Shown in pieces: positions 17,516 to 26,226 of a stretch of DNA of 39,831 nucleotides. A program made the translations under genes and the position numbers. The notes below the pieces were generated by a model. It did no database searches and was not told the DNA's origin. It was given only the letters and a program-made list of their open reading frames with translations. Every line of letters begins with the position of its first letter. Position 1 is the stretch's first letter. This DNA comes from Streptomyces sp. ADI95-17 (GTDB taxonomy: Bacteria > Actinomycetota > Actinomycetes > Streptomycetales > Streptomycetaceae): positions 195,815-235,645 of the forward strand of contig NZ_ML123050.1 in NCBI RefSeq assembly GCF_003846175.1. The letters run 5' to 3'.

Positions 17516-19813
17516 TCAGTGCCGTGTGGTGACCTGTGCGAGGTCTTTTCTGAGGTAGTCGGCGGTGTACGAGCCCCGGGCAGTGGTCAGCTGTGCCGGA
17601 GTTCCCTCGAAGACGACGCGGCCACCGTGCCGGCCTGCGCCGGGGCCGAGGTCGATGATCCAGTCGGCATGCTTGATCACGTCCAGGTCGTGCTCGACCA
17701 CGACAGTGGTGTTGCCGCCGTCGACGAGCCGGTCGAGAAGGGCGAGCAGTGTGTCGACGTCGGCCATATGCAGACCGGTCGTCGGCTCGTCGAAGATGTA
17801 CAGGCCGCCCGCGTCGTGCAGCCGGCCTGCGAGCTTGAGGCGTTGCCGTTCGCCTCCGGATAGTGTGGACAGCGGCTGCCCGAGGGTGAGGTAGGGAAGT
17901 CCGACCTCGCGGAGCGGCGCCAGTCTGTTCAACACTGTGTGTTCGGTGAAGTGGTCGAGCGCCTCCTCGACTGTGAGGTTCAGGGTTTCTACGATGTCGC
18001 GGCCGTGCAGGCGATGGTCGAGGACTTCATCCCGGTAGCGCCGACCCCGGCAGACTTCGCAAGTGGTGGTGACGGGATCCAGGAAGGCGAGGTCGTTCTC
18101 GATGACGCCGCGACCTTTGCACTCGGGGCAGCCGCCGGTGGAGTTGAAGCTGAACATTCCCGTGTCGACTCCGTTGGCACGGGCGAACAGCTTGCGGATG
18201 GTGTCCATGACGTTCACGTGGGTGGCCGGTGTCGAGCGTGGCGAGATGCCGATCGCCGACTGGTCCACGACGACCGCGTCGGGGTGGCGGGCGGCGAGGG
18301 CTCCGGAGACCAGGGTGCTCTTGCCCGAACCGGCGACGCCGGTGACTGCGGTGAGGACGCCGGTCGGGATGTCGACGGTGATGTCCTTGAGGTTGTGCAG
18401 GGCGGCCCCGGTGACGGTGAAGGCTCCGGTGGGAGTACGCGGTGTCCGGTCGATCCCGGACACGGTGCCCAGGCGGCGCCCGGTGAGGGAGCCGGAGGAT
18501 CGAAGTTCCTCTGCCGTACCTTCGAAGACGATCTCTCCGCCGTGGGTCCCGGCGCCCGGACCCATGTCGACGACATGGTCGGCGACGGCAATGACCTGCC
18601 GGTCATGCTCGACGACCAGGACGGTGTTGCCCTTGTCCCGCAGTTCCATGAGCAGTTCGTTGAGCCGGTGTACGTCGCGGGGGTGCAGTCCGACGCTGGG
18701 TTCGTCGAAGATGTACGTCACGTCGGTGAGGCTGCTGCCGAGGTGGCGCACGATCTTCAACCGCCGTCCCTCCCCGCCCGATAGGGTAGACGTCTCGCGG
18801 TCCAGGCTGAGGTAGCCGAGACCCACCGCCTCGATGCGGCGCAGTACGGCAAGGGCTGCGGTCGCCACGCGTTTGGCGACGGGGTCGTCGAGGGTGGCGA
18901 GCACCTCGACGAGTTCGCTGATCTCCATGGCTGCATAGTCGGCGATGTTGTGCGCGCCGATCCTGGAGCTGCGGGCTGCGGCGTTGAGGCGGGCGCCCCC
19001 GCACTCCGGGCAGGGGCCCTCAGTGACGACGCGGGCCACGGCCTCCCGGTCGCGGTCGCTCAGGGTGTGCGCGTCGCGCTTGAGGTAGCGGCGGGTGAAG
19101 CGGGTGACCACTCCCTCGTACTCGTTCTTGTAGACGCTGTGCCGGCTACGGCGGTCGACTCGGAACCCGCTGCCGTACAGGAAGAGTTCACGCTCCTGCT
19201 CGGTGAAGTGAGCCACTGGTTTGTCGGGATCGAAGAGGCCTGATTCCGCGTACAGTTGCCATTGGGCGGTACCGACCGCAAACGAGGGGAAGGCGATGGC
19301 GCCCTCGTTGAGGGTTCGACTCCTGTCAAGCAGCCGGTCCAGGTCCACCGTCGTGACGCGACCCAGCCCTTCGCATTTCTCGCACATGCCGTGTGGGTCG
19401 TTGAAGGAGTAGACGTTCGACGGGCCGGCGGAAGGCTTTCCGCTCCGCGAGAAAAGCACCCGCAGAATGGGGTGCACCTCGGTCATGGTAGCGACGGTCG
19501 AGCGTGCATTCCCGCCGATGGGCTTCTGATCGACCACGATGGCGGTGGACAGGTTCTCCATCACTTCGGCACGCGGACGCTCGTACCGGGTGAGCCGGTT
19601 GCGCACGTACCACGGGAATGTCTCATTGAGCTGGCGTCGGGACTCGACGGCGATCGTAGAGAAGACGACCGAGGACTTTCCGGATCCGGATACACCGGTG
19701 AATACAGTGATCTTCCCTTTGGGGATGGTCAGCGAGACGTTCTTGAGGTTGTTCTCCCGGATGCCGCCGAGAACGATGTCGCTGCCGAATCGCGTGTTCA
19801 TCCCGCCTGCCAT
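17516..19813 (-). CDS. UvrA/DrrC-type ABC excinuclease-like ATPase
   Basis: The 765-residue protein starts at ATG 19813 behind GGAGGA. It has two ABC ATPase modules. Walker A is GVSGSGKSS (about 39-47) and GVAGSGKST (about 480-488), and the signatures are LSGGEGRRLK and LSGGERQRLK. Walker B regions are YIFDEPSVGLH and YIFDEPTTGLH. Four CxxC zinc motifs are visible (CEKC, CPEC, CPEC, CEVC). At 765 residues it lacks part of the UvrB-binding insertion of 940-residue UvrA and matches the short class that includes DrrC (764 residues), which gives self-resistance to DNA-intercalating anthracyclines. It probably removes or bypasses drug lesions on DNA. The gene is divergent from a SRPBCC gene. Confidence 0.93.
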   Translation of the reverse strand: MAGGMNTRFGSDIVLGGIRENNLKNVSLTIPKGKITVFTGVSGSGKSSVVFSTIAVESRRQLNETFPWYVRNRLTRYERPRAEVMENLSTAIVVDQKPIGGNARSTVATMTEVHPILRVLFSRSGKPSAGPSNVYSFNDPHGMCEKCEGLGRVTTVDLDRLLDRSRTLNEGAIAFPSFAVGTAQWQLYAESGLFDPDKPVAHFTEQERELFLYGSGFRVDRRSRHSVYKNEYEGVVTRFTRRYLKRDAHTLSDRDREAVARVVTEGPCPECGGARLNAAARSSRIGAHNIADYAAMEISELVEVLATLDDPVAKRVATAALAVLRRIEAVGLGYLSLDRETSTLSGGEGRRLKIVRHLGSSLTDVTYIFDEPSVGLHPRDVHRLNELLMELRDKGNTVLVVEHDRQVIAVADHVVDMGPGAGTHGGEIVFEGTAEELRSSGSLTGRRLGTVSGIDRTPRTPTGAFTVTGAALHNLKDITVDIPTGVLTAVTGVAGSGKSTLVSGALAARHPDAVVVDQSAIGISPRSTPATHVNVMDTIRKLFARANGVDTGMFSFNSTGGCPECKGRGVIENDLAFLDPVTTTCEVCRGRRYRDEVLDHRLHGRDIVETLNLTVEEALDHFTEHTVLNRLAPLREVGLPYLTLGQPLSTLSGGERQRLKLAGRLHDAGGLYIFDEPTTGLHMADVDTLLALLDRLVDGGNTTVVVEHDLDVIKHADWIIDLGPGAGRHGGRVVFEGTPAQLTTARGSYTADYLRKDLAQVTTRH

Positions 19814-19940
19814 GGCCGTCCTCCGCCCGACGCACCGAAGCCGCTTCCACCCACACTACGGCAATTGATTTCCCTCAGGCAACCATAGGCTAACGTTGTT
19901 TCGACCTGACCACTGACCCGCACCCCGGAGGTCCTTCCAC

Positions 19941-20357
19941 ACGCGGACGCACGAGCACAGCATCGAAACCGCCCTGCCACAGGCTGCCGTCTGGGACTGC
20001 TACGCCGACCCGGCCCTGCGGCCCGAGTGGGACAAGGAGGTACGTGAGCTGCCCCTGGACGGGCCTCTGGCCCCTGGCATGCGGGGCACTCTGGAACTGC
20101 ATGGGCTGCCACCGACGGACCTCACCATGCCCAGCGTCATTCCCGGCAGCGCCCTGACTACCGAGGTGTACATCCCGGACGGGACGCCGCTGAGGTTCAC
20201 CTACCACCTGGCCGAGATCTCCAGGGGCACCCGCGTCACCCATCGGGCGGAGCTCGACGGCCCCTCGGCAGGCCAGGAGTTCGGCGCCTCGGTCACGGCC
20301 CCGGTGCCGGACACGATGCGAGCCCTGATCCACTTCGCCGCGACCCGCGCCCGCTGA
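19941..20357 (+). CDS. SRPBCC/START-like protein with apparent ACG start
   Basis: The frame reads RTHEHSIETALPQAAVWDCY, ADPALRPEWDKEV, and on to FAATRAR and TGA at 20355. It encodes about 138 residues of the SRPBCC fold, which binds hydrophobic ligands and often acts in polyketide cyclisation. No ATG, GTG or TTG lies between the in-frame stop at 19914 and the first conserved residues. The next in-frame ATG (20079) would remove the first third of the fold. A perfect GGAGG (19927-19931) sits 9 nt before ACG 19941. Either translation starts at ACG, or an ancestral ATG was lost by one T-to-C change. It is divergent from the UvrA-like gene and 17 nt upstream of the PhzE relic. Confidence 0.65.
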   Translation, partial: TRTHEHSIETALPQAAVWDCYADPALRPEWDKEVRELPLDGPLAPGMRGTLELHGLPPTDLTMPSVIPGSALTTEVYIPDGTPLRFTYHLAEISRGTRVTHRAELDGPSAGQEFGASVTAPVPDTMRALIHFAATRAR

Positions 20358-20374
20358 TACAGGACAGCCGAGCG

Positions 20375-21711
20375 GTGGCGGACACCGGACCGGCCAGCTC
20401 CCCCACCGCCGCCGAAATCATCGGCCAATTGCTCGGCACCCCCGAGACCCGCGTTCGTACTGCTGCGGCGCACCGATCCGGACACCGGAGAACCCGGCCC
20501 GGTCGAATTGCTGCTCGGCCTGGTGACCGAGTCCGACCGGATATCCGGCATCCCCCTGCCCGGGAAGGGCGTCACCGGTCCCGGCACCCTGGCGCTCGCC
20601 CCCTTCCGGCAGATCCGCGAACGCGGCCTCGAATGCCACGACGACGCGACTCCCCTCCAGGTGCTGGAGGTCGAACGGGCCCACCGGATCGATACGGACG
20701 AGCTGCCGGCCGCGCTGCCGGACGCACCGGTCGCCCTGAGCGGCGCGGGTTCCGACCTCGACGACGCGTACGCCGCCGTCGTGGACCGTATTGTGCGCAA
20801 CGAGGTCGCCCCCGGCACCGGCGCCAACTTCGTGATCCGCCGGGACTCAACCGCCCGGCTGGAAGACTACTCCGATCCGTACTCCGAGGCCGCCGAGACC
20901 CGGGCCGAGCTCGCCGGGCGTACTGGGCGCGCTGGGCAGCCCGGACCGGCGCGGGGCGGCGGACGTGCCGGCCGGGCCGCCGGTGCCGCTGTCGTCACCG
21001 CGCGTCCTCAAGTGCCTGGCCGCCCGGGGCGAGAACCTCGTCCCCTTCTGACTGAAGCCCGGGGACGGGACGAGGCGGCCGGGCCCGGCGGAGGGCGTCC
21101 CGGGGGACGGCGTCCTGGTGATCGACGCCGAGGACGACTTCACCGCCATGCCGGCCCACCTGCTGCCCGCCTTCGGACTACGGACCGCCGTGCACCGGTA
21201 CGACGACCCCGGTCCGGAGCGCGCGCTCGCCGCGCACCGCGGCCCCGTGGTCCTCGGCCCAGGGCCCGGAAACCCGGACGACACGGGTGACCGCCGCATC
21301 GCACGGCTCCGCGGCCTGTCCCGACGACTGCCGGCCGACGCGCGCGCCGGCGGGAACCCGGTCCTTGACATCTGCCTGGGCTTCCAACTGCTTTCTTCCA
21401 GACTGGGGTTGACCGTTTCACGCGGCGAGCAGCCCCAACAGAGGACACAACGCACGACCGATGTGCTCGGCAGCCCGGCGACCGTCGGTTTCTACAACTC
21501 CTTCTCCGTGCGCGCCGGGGGCGGCCCGGCCGAGGCGCTGCACCGGGCCGGGGTAAAGCTCTGCCGGCGGCCGGGCACGGACGAGGTAATCGCGCCGCGC
21601 GGTCCCGGTGTCGCGGGGGCGCAGTTCCACCCTGAGTCCGCCCTCAGCCGCTCCGGGGCCGAACTGTTCCTGGGCCTGATGCGGGACGCGTCCCGTGAGG
21701 GGGCGGTGTAG
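20375..21711 (+). pseudogene. PhzE-like chorismate synthase/amidotransferase fusion, heavily deleted
   Basis: GTG 20375 opens ADTGPASSPTAAEIIGQLLG. After a frameshift near 20445 the reading continues AFVLLRRTDPDTGEPGPVEL and GANFVIRR to about 20900, the N-terminal half of anthranilate or ADIC synthases (TrpE/PhzE). The remaining chorismate-binding core is then missing. In a third frame LGALGSPDRRGAADVPAGPP leads to NLVPF, TGA (21049), LKPGDGTRRPGPAE. Trp is expected at that TGA. The GATase-1 domain follows intact, with nucleophile Cys in LDICLGFQLL and FHPES near the end. The intact enzyme would have made anthranilate or 2-amino-2-deoxyisochorismate; this one cannot. Confidence 0.82.
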
Positions 21712-21790
21712 GCGACCACGGGGCACTGCGGCGGCCACCCAGGACGGGGCGGCCGCCACACCCGTCGACAAGCCGGTTACGCTTGCATCA

Positions 21791-21804
21791 TTTCCATCCG
21801 GAAA
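21791..21804. promoter_or_regulatory. Palindrome upstream of the MarR gene, candidate operator
   Basis: TTTCC-ATCC-GGAAA is a 5-bp inverted repeat with a 4-bp centre, 70 nt before the MarR start codon. MarR proteins commonly bind such sites to repress themselves. No T/A-rich promoter elements were clear. Confidence 0.4.
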
Positions 21805-21873
21805 CCAAGTAGGGGTGCATCGGACATCACGGCGGCCCCGGCCCACCGTGTCCGCCTCAGAAGGAGCTCACCG

Positions 21874-22332
21874 ATGACGGACACGGACGCTGTCCACGCA
21901 CAGCTCAGACCGCCCTCCGAGCTGGAGGACGCGCTCTCCCATCTGCAGTGCGTCCTGGTAGCCCGGCGCACCGCGACCAACCCCGAGGGCATCAACTGGC
22001 AGCAGTACGACGTCCTGGAGATGCTCCGCATACGCGGTGCGATGAACCCCTCGCGGCTCAGCGAGTCCCTGGGAGTGTCGCGGCAGACCGCGTCCAAAGC
22101 GCTGCGCGTCCTGAAGGACCTGGAGCTGATCCAACAGGCGGCGCTCGGTGAGGACAAGCGGGAGCACACCACGTCGCTGACCCCGAAGGGGCACGCCTTC
22201 CTGGCCAGTGCCGCACGCAGTCGGCAGGAGAACGTCCAAGCCGCCGTGGAGGTGCTCTCGCCCGGCGAACAGGCCATGTTCACCGAGATGTGCCATAAGG
22301 TCGCCGACTCGATCGACGCCCTGCTGCACTGA
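21874..22332 (+). CDS. MarR-family transcriptional regulator
   Basis: The 152-residue protein starts at ATG 21874 behind AAGGAG. The winged helix-turn-helix spans about residues 45-115: QYDVLEMLRIRGAMNPSRLS, then the recognition helix SRQTASKALRVLKDL, then a wing with GEDKREHTTSLT. N- and C-terminal helices should form the dimer. MarR regulators usually repress a neighbouring gene and release DNA on binding a phenolic or drug ligand. Its likely targets were the broken synthase and SRPBCC genes upstream or the UvrA-like gene. The frame is undamaged, unlike most of its neighbours. Confidence 0.88.
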   Translation: MTDTDAVHAQLRPPSELEDALSHLQCVLVARRTATNPEGINWQQYDVLEMLRIRGAMNPSRLSESLGVSRQTASKALRVLKDLELIQQAALGEDKREHTTSLTPKGHAFLASAARSRQENVQAAVEVLSPGEQAMFTEMCHKVADSIDALLH

Positions 22333-22498
22333 GGGTCGTCGAGCGAACGGAGGACCTCGCGCGCGGCCCAGTAGCCGCCGATCATCCGGCCGGGGTCAGC
22401 CCGCCGTGCCCGGTGGGTCGGTTCCGGCCCGTTGACCATGGGGCCCCGGTAGACCGGCACACTGCCGCCGACGACGACGCATTCGTACGCCTGCGACC

Positions 22499-22945
22499 GG
22501 GGAGCTGCGCGCGGCCGGCCGTCCCGTGCCCTCGGCGGCTGGTGCGATGACCGAGGCGCGGCGGGACGAGCCGGACGCGATCGATCCGGGATGGTGCCCG
22601 GCCTGGAACACCGGGTGGCAGCGCTGCTACCGGCTCGCCCAGAACCACGTCCAGGCCTGCGGAACCCTCCCGGAGGCTGCGGGCGACGTCGTCGTGCAGG
22701 GCAAGAACCTCGGCCGGTGGGTCACGGCGCGGCGGTTCGGATTGGGAACAGATTCTGCCCGTGCAGCAGTGGATCCTGGAGAGCGCCCTCACGATCACAC
22801 CGGCCGAGGAGGACGAGCGGCCGGTGAAGCAGACGAAGGAAGCGAAGTGGGCGGCCAACCTGGCAGCAGCACGGCAGTTCCCCGCCCGTGAAGGACACCT
22901 GAGAGTCCCTCGGAAGCACGTCGAGCAGTTGGAGACGGAGGGCGC
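22499..22945 (+). pseudogene. Helicase-associated (HA) domain relic, copy 2
   Basis: The frame runs ELRAAGRPVPSAAGAMTEAR, AIDPGWCPAWNTGWQRCYRL, HVQACGTLPEAAGDVVVQGK and NLGRWVTARRFG. After a frameshift near 22740 it continues EQILPVQQWILESALTITPA and AAARQFPAREGHLRVPRKHV. These are two consecutive HA domains of a large helicase. Part of it overlaps copy 1 (17074-17352) in sequence, including a 42-nt identical stretch ending CGCTCGCCCAG. No helicase motor domain is present nearby. Confidence 0.75.
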
Positions 22946-23147
22946 ACTGTCGGGCCGTCAGGGCTGTCCGGATCCGCATACCAGTTATCACGCCACGTCA
23001 ATCGTGCAGCAGGCGAACCGGACCAATCCCGACTACGCAACGCTCCTGTGCGACGAGCATGCCCCAGTCGCTTCTTCCGGACGGCACGGACCCGATGGGA
23101 ACAGATTCGGCCATCACTTCACTGTCGCACATTCTTTCGGTCGCCAT

Positions 23148-23165
23148 TCTCCGAGCACTCGGAGA
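23148..23165. promoter_or_regulatory. Perfect palindrome, candidate regulator site
   Basis: TCTCCGAG-CA-CTCGGAGA is an 8-bp perfect inverted repeat with a 2-nt centre, about 400 nt upstream of the LASTG gene. The short centre suits a dimeric DNA-binding protein better than an RNA hairpin. Confidence 0.4.
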
Positions 23166-23265
23166 CTGTCGCGGATCCCGATGGATGCGAGGGGTTCTGC
23201 TGGCGACAACCCGACTCCGGGGGATAAGATATCGCGCACTGCTCGCGGTGGCGGTCGGTGAGGTC

Positions 23266-23288
23266 GGGGGCGGGGGCGGGGGCGGGGG
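23266..23288 (+). other. G-quadruplex motif
   Basis: Four GGGGG tracts separated by single C residues form an ideal quadruplex sequence on the plus strand, 277 nt upstream of the LASTG gene start. Confidence 0.7.
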
Positions 23289-23564
23289 CGAAGGCACCGT
23301 GATTGAGCTGCAAAAACACGCACCCCAGGGCGGTCCTGCCCGAGGTCGTGAACGCGCGCTTACTTTTCCTGGCCTGCAGCGCTTACAAAGCACCCCGCGA
23401 TATCCACGCATGGTCACCACAAAGCGGTCCACTCAACAGCAGCGGGCCCTTTTTTTCTTCCATGACGTTCACGACCGGCGTCCGCGCCCGGGCTCACGAA
23501 GTGGACGTGTAGCGAGAAGCGAGTGCTTCGTTTTCACGACAAGAGAAGTGTGGAGTGTGATGCC

Positions 23565-26063
23565 ATGAACCGACTCGGCAGAGACTCGCGCCGATTAGCC
23601 TGGAGGCTTGTGGAGCCGCCGGCGCGCATCGCGTTGTCTGTTCTTTTACTGGCAGGCGGCGCCTTGGGAGCGACGGCTGGACCGGCCACCGCTTCGACCG
23701 CCGACGGTACGCTGACGGTCGAGGTGCTGCGCGACTTCTTCGGCACCGGCGTGATCAACACGACGATGGACGTGCCGCAGCGGGGCATGAGGGTGGAGAT
23801 CTCCGACCCCGCTGGGCGGGTTGTCACCGGCGTCACGGATGCCACCGGAAAGGTCGTGGTGTCGCGGTCGACCGTGCTGAGCGGCGGCCAGTACCGCGTC
23901 GACGTCAGCATCCCGGCGCCGTACAACGGCTATCTGCGGGCGGCGCCTGCGTCGACGGCGGAGAACCACTTCGACAGCTTCACGTCGTTCGTGGATGTGT
24001 CGGGCGGAAAGAACGCCTCGGTGGTGACGGGGGTGTGGGATCCGGCCGACTACGCGCTGCCGGACTCGCGGTACTTCGTGCCGATCCACAACGGCGCCAA
24101 CGGGACCGACAACCGGGCGTTGGTGGCGTTCGGGACGGAGGCCCGGGGCACGTGTCCCACCGATGTGGCGTGCCCGACCACACTGGCCACGCAGGACCAG
24201 GTGGGCACGACGTTCGGGTTGGCCTACGACAAGTACCGGACCCGGCTGTTCCAGAGCGCGTTCGCCCGCCGGTACGCCCCGTACGGGCCGCAGGGCGGGG
24301 GCGCGATCTACACGGTGCCGGTCAACGGCTCGGATGCGCCGGAGCTGTTCGCGCGGGTGCCGGACGCCTCGGTGACGCGGCACGACACCACCAACATGAT
24401 CAAGGATCCCGGGTTCACCGACACGCCGGGCAAGGAGAGCATCGGTGGCCTGGCCCTGTCGGAGGACGGCTCCACGCTGTACGCAGTGAATCTGCGGACC
24501 CGCAGCCTGGTGAGCTTCGACGCGACAGGGGCCACCGCCGCGGCGCCCAAGTCGACGGTCCCGATCCCGGATCCGGGGTGCGCGAGCCCCGACGACTGGC
24601 GGCCGTTCGGTCTCCAGGTCCACAACAACACGCTGTACGTCGGCGGCGTGTGCAGCGCGGAGAGCACGCAGCAGCGCGCGGACCTGAAAGTCTTCGTCTC
24701 CACCTACGACGGCAAGCGGTTCACCACGGTGCTGAGCCACCCGCTCACGGACGAACGCGGCAGCGTCTTCGGTTCCGGCGACAAGGCCACCCACTGGAAC
24801 CCGTGGAACACCAGCCTGGACACGTGGGACGACAGGAAGACGGGCGGCGTCTTCATCGATCCGCAGCCGGAGTTGGCCTCCCTCGCCTTCGCCCGCGACG
24901 GCTCGATGATCCTGGGTTTCCGCGACCGGTTCATGGACGTGCTCAGTTGGGGAGGGCTGGACCCCCGCCCGGGGAACGACACGGCGGAAAATGGCATGTC
25001 CGGTGGTGACATCACCATGGTCTGCGCCACCCCCACCGGTGAATACCAGTGGGAAGGCACCGGGAGCTGCCCCAACCACGCCACCCCCGCCAACAATGGC
25101 GGCCAGGCCGCCGATGTCGTCGAATACTTCCCGGGCGACTTCTACGCCAACGCGCACCAGGAGACCGCGCTGGGGTCGGTGGCCTATATCCCGCAGCAAC
25201 AATGGGTCGTCAGCACGGAGTTCGACCCGGTCGTCAACGTCGCGACCTCAGGGACCGGGTACCACAACATCACGACCGGTCAGGGCCCGGGCAACAACCC
25301 GACCGCCAACGGGTTCCAGTTCGTCAGCCGCGAACAAGGCGGGTTCGGCAAGGCCGGCGGGCTCGGTGACATCGCGTACGCGGCGGCGAACGCGCCGATC
25401 CAGGTCGGCAACGTCGTGTGGTTCGACGGCGACCACAACGGGATTCAGGACCCGGGGCACGTGCTGCTGCCGGGGGCAACGATCAACCTGTTGGACGCGG
25501 ACGGCAAACAGGTCGCCACGACCAGGACCAATGCCGCCGGCGAGTACTACTTCGGTGGTGTCGGCGCCGCGTACGAGCTCACGCCGGGCGCGAAGTACAC
25601 GGTGCAGTTCGACGTGTGCACCGCGGACACCAGCCAGGTGCCCGGGCAGCCCCCGGCGCGCGAGCTGAGGTTCACGCTCCCGCGGGCCGGTGCCAGCCGG
25701 GCGCACGACTCCAATGTGACCCCGCCGACCACCGGACCGTTGTGCAACGGCTACGCGGCTGTCACGGCGCCGGACAAGCCGGGCGGGGTCGATCACACGA
25801 TCGACGCCGGGGTGTACATCCCGAAGGAAACGCCAACCCCGACCCCGACGCCAACCCCGACCCCGACGCCGCCCGCGGCCTCCACGCCGCCGTCGTCCGC
25901 GCCGCCTGCCAACCACCCGGCTCCGGCCGGTGGAGGCGGGGGTTCGCTGGCGAGCACCGGTACGCCCGGGCTGGCGGAGATGATCGGCATCGTCGGTCTG
26001 CTGGTGGGTGCGGGCCTGGTCATCGCGTTCGTGACCCGGAATCGTCGCGCCCGGCAACACTGA
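23565..26063 (+). CDS. SdrD-B-like sortase-anchored surface protein (LASTG)
   Basis: The 832-residue protein starts at ATG 23565 with GGAG about 9 nt upstream. It has a long signal peptide (IALSVLLLAGGALGATAGPA near residues 25-45). An N-terminal beta-sandwich follows (GMRVEISDPAGRVVTGVTDA). The large central region resembles a beta-propeller (GLAYDKYRTRLFQSAF, GGLALSEDGSTLYAVNLRTR, ELASLAFARDGSMILGFRDR). Near residues 615-690 lies a SdrD-B-like Cna domain (VGNVVWFDGDHNGIQDPG, AAGEYYFGG). A Thr-Pro spacer leads to LASTG (795-799), a hydrophobic helix and RNRRARQH. It should be exported and joined to peptidoglycan by a class E sortase. A strong terminator follows, so it is transcribed alone. 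Confidence 0.88.
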   Translation: MNRLGRDSRRLAWRLVEPPARIALSVLLLAGGALGATAGPATASTADGTLTVEVLRDFFGTGVINTTMDVPQRGMRVEISDPAGRVVTGVTDATGKVVVSRSTVLSGGQYRVDVSIPAPYNGYLRAAPASTAENHFDSFTSFVDVSGGKNASVVTGVWDPADYALPDSRYFVPIHNGANGTDNRALVAFGTEARGTCPTDVACPTTLATQDQVGTTFGLAYDKYRTRLFQSAFARRYAPYGPQGGGAIYTVPVNGSDAPELFARVPDASVTRHDTTNMIKDPGFTDTPGKESIGGLALSEDGSTLYAVNLRTRSLVSFDATGATAAAPKSTVPIPDPGCASPDDWRPFGLQVHNNTLYVGGVCSAESTQQRADLKVFVSTYDGKRFTTVLSHPLTDERGSVFGSGDKATHWNPWNTSLDTWDDRKTGGVFIDPQPELASLAFARDGSMILGFRDRFMDVLSWGGLDPRPGNDTAENGMSGGDITMVCATPTGEYQWEGTGSCPNHATPANNGGQAADVVEYFPGDFYANAHQETALGSVAYIPQQQWVVSTEFDPVVNVATSGTGYHNITTGQGPGNNPTANGFQFVSREQGGFGKAGGLGDIAYAAANAPIQVGNVVWFDGDHNGIQDPGHVLLPGATINLLDADGKQVATTRTNAAGEYYFGGVGAAYELTPGAKYTVQFDVCTADTSQVPGQPPARELRFTLPRAGASRAHDSNVTPPTTGPLCNGYAAVTAPDKPGGVDHTIDAGVYIPKETPTPTPTPTPTPTPPAASTPPSSAPPANHPAPAGGGGGSLASTGTPGLAEMIGIVGLLVGAGLVIAFVTRNRRARQH

Positions 26064-26080
26064 ACGAACTGCACAACGGT

Positions 26081-26122
26081 GATCTGCCCGTCCGCGTTCC
26101 GGACGGCGCGGACGGGCAGATC
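26081..26122 (+). terminator. Strong hairpin terminator after the LASTG gene
   Basis: A perfect 16-bp stem (26081-26096 with 26107-26122) and a 10-nt loop start 17 nt after the stop codon. Confidence 0.85.
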
Positions 26123-26226
26123 GCGTCTCGGCCGGTCCAGGAGGACCGGCCTTGGCGTGGTCTGCCACCGGAGTGCCGAGTGCCGCCGCGAGCCCGCGGC
26201 GGCCGGACGGTGTGGTGATCGAAAGG

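Larger units (their letters stand above)
22946..23564. other. Long intergenic region upstream of the LASTG protein
   Basis: No gene is recognisable in this 619-nt stretch. It contains a palindrome at 23148-23165, a G-quadruplex motif at 23266-23288 and a short T-rich tract (23450-23460). Such a long leader before a surface-protein gene may hold its promoter and regulator sites. Confidence 0.5.

Noticed and set aside
22378..22460. Minus-strand fragment PVYRGPMVNGPEPTHRARR with GGYWAAREVL
   Set aside because: Somewhat protein-like, but too short and no family recognised; it overlaps the end of the MarR region.
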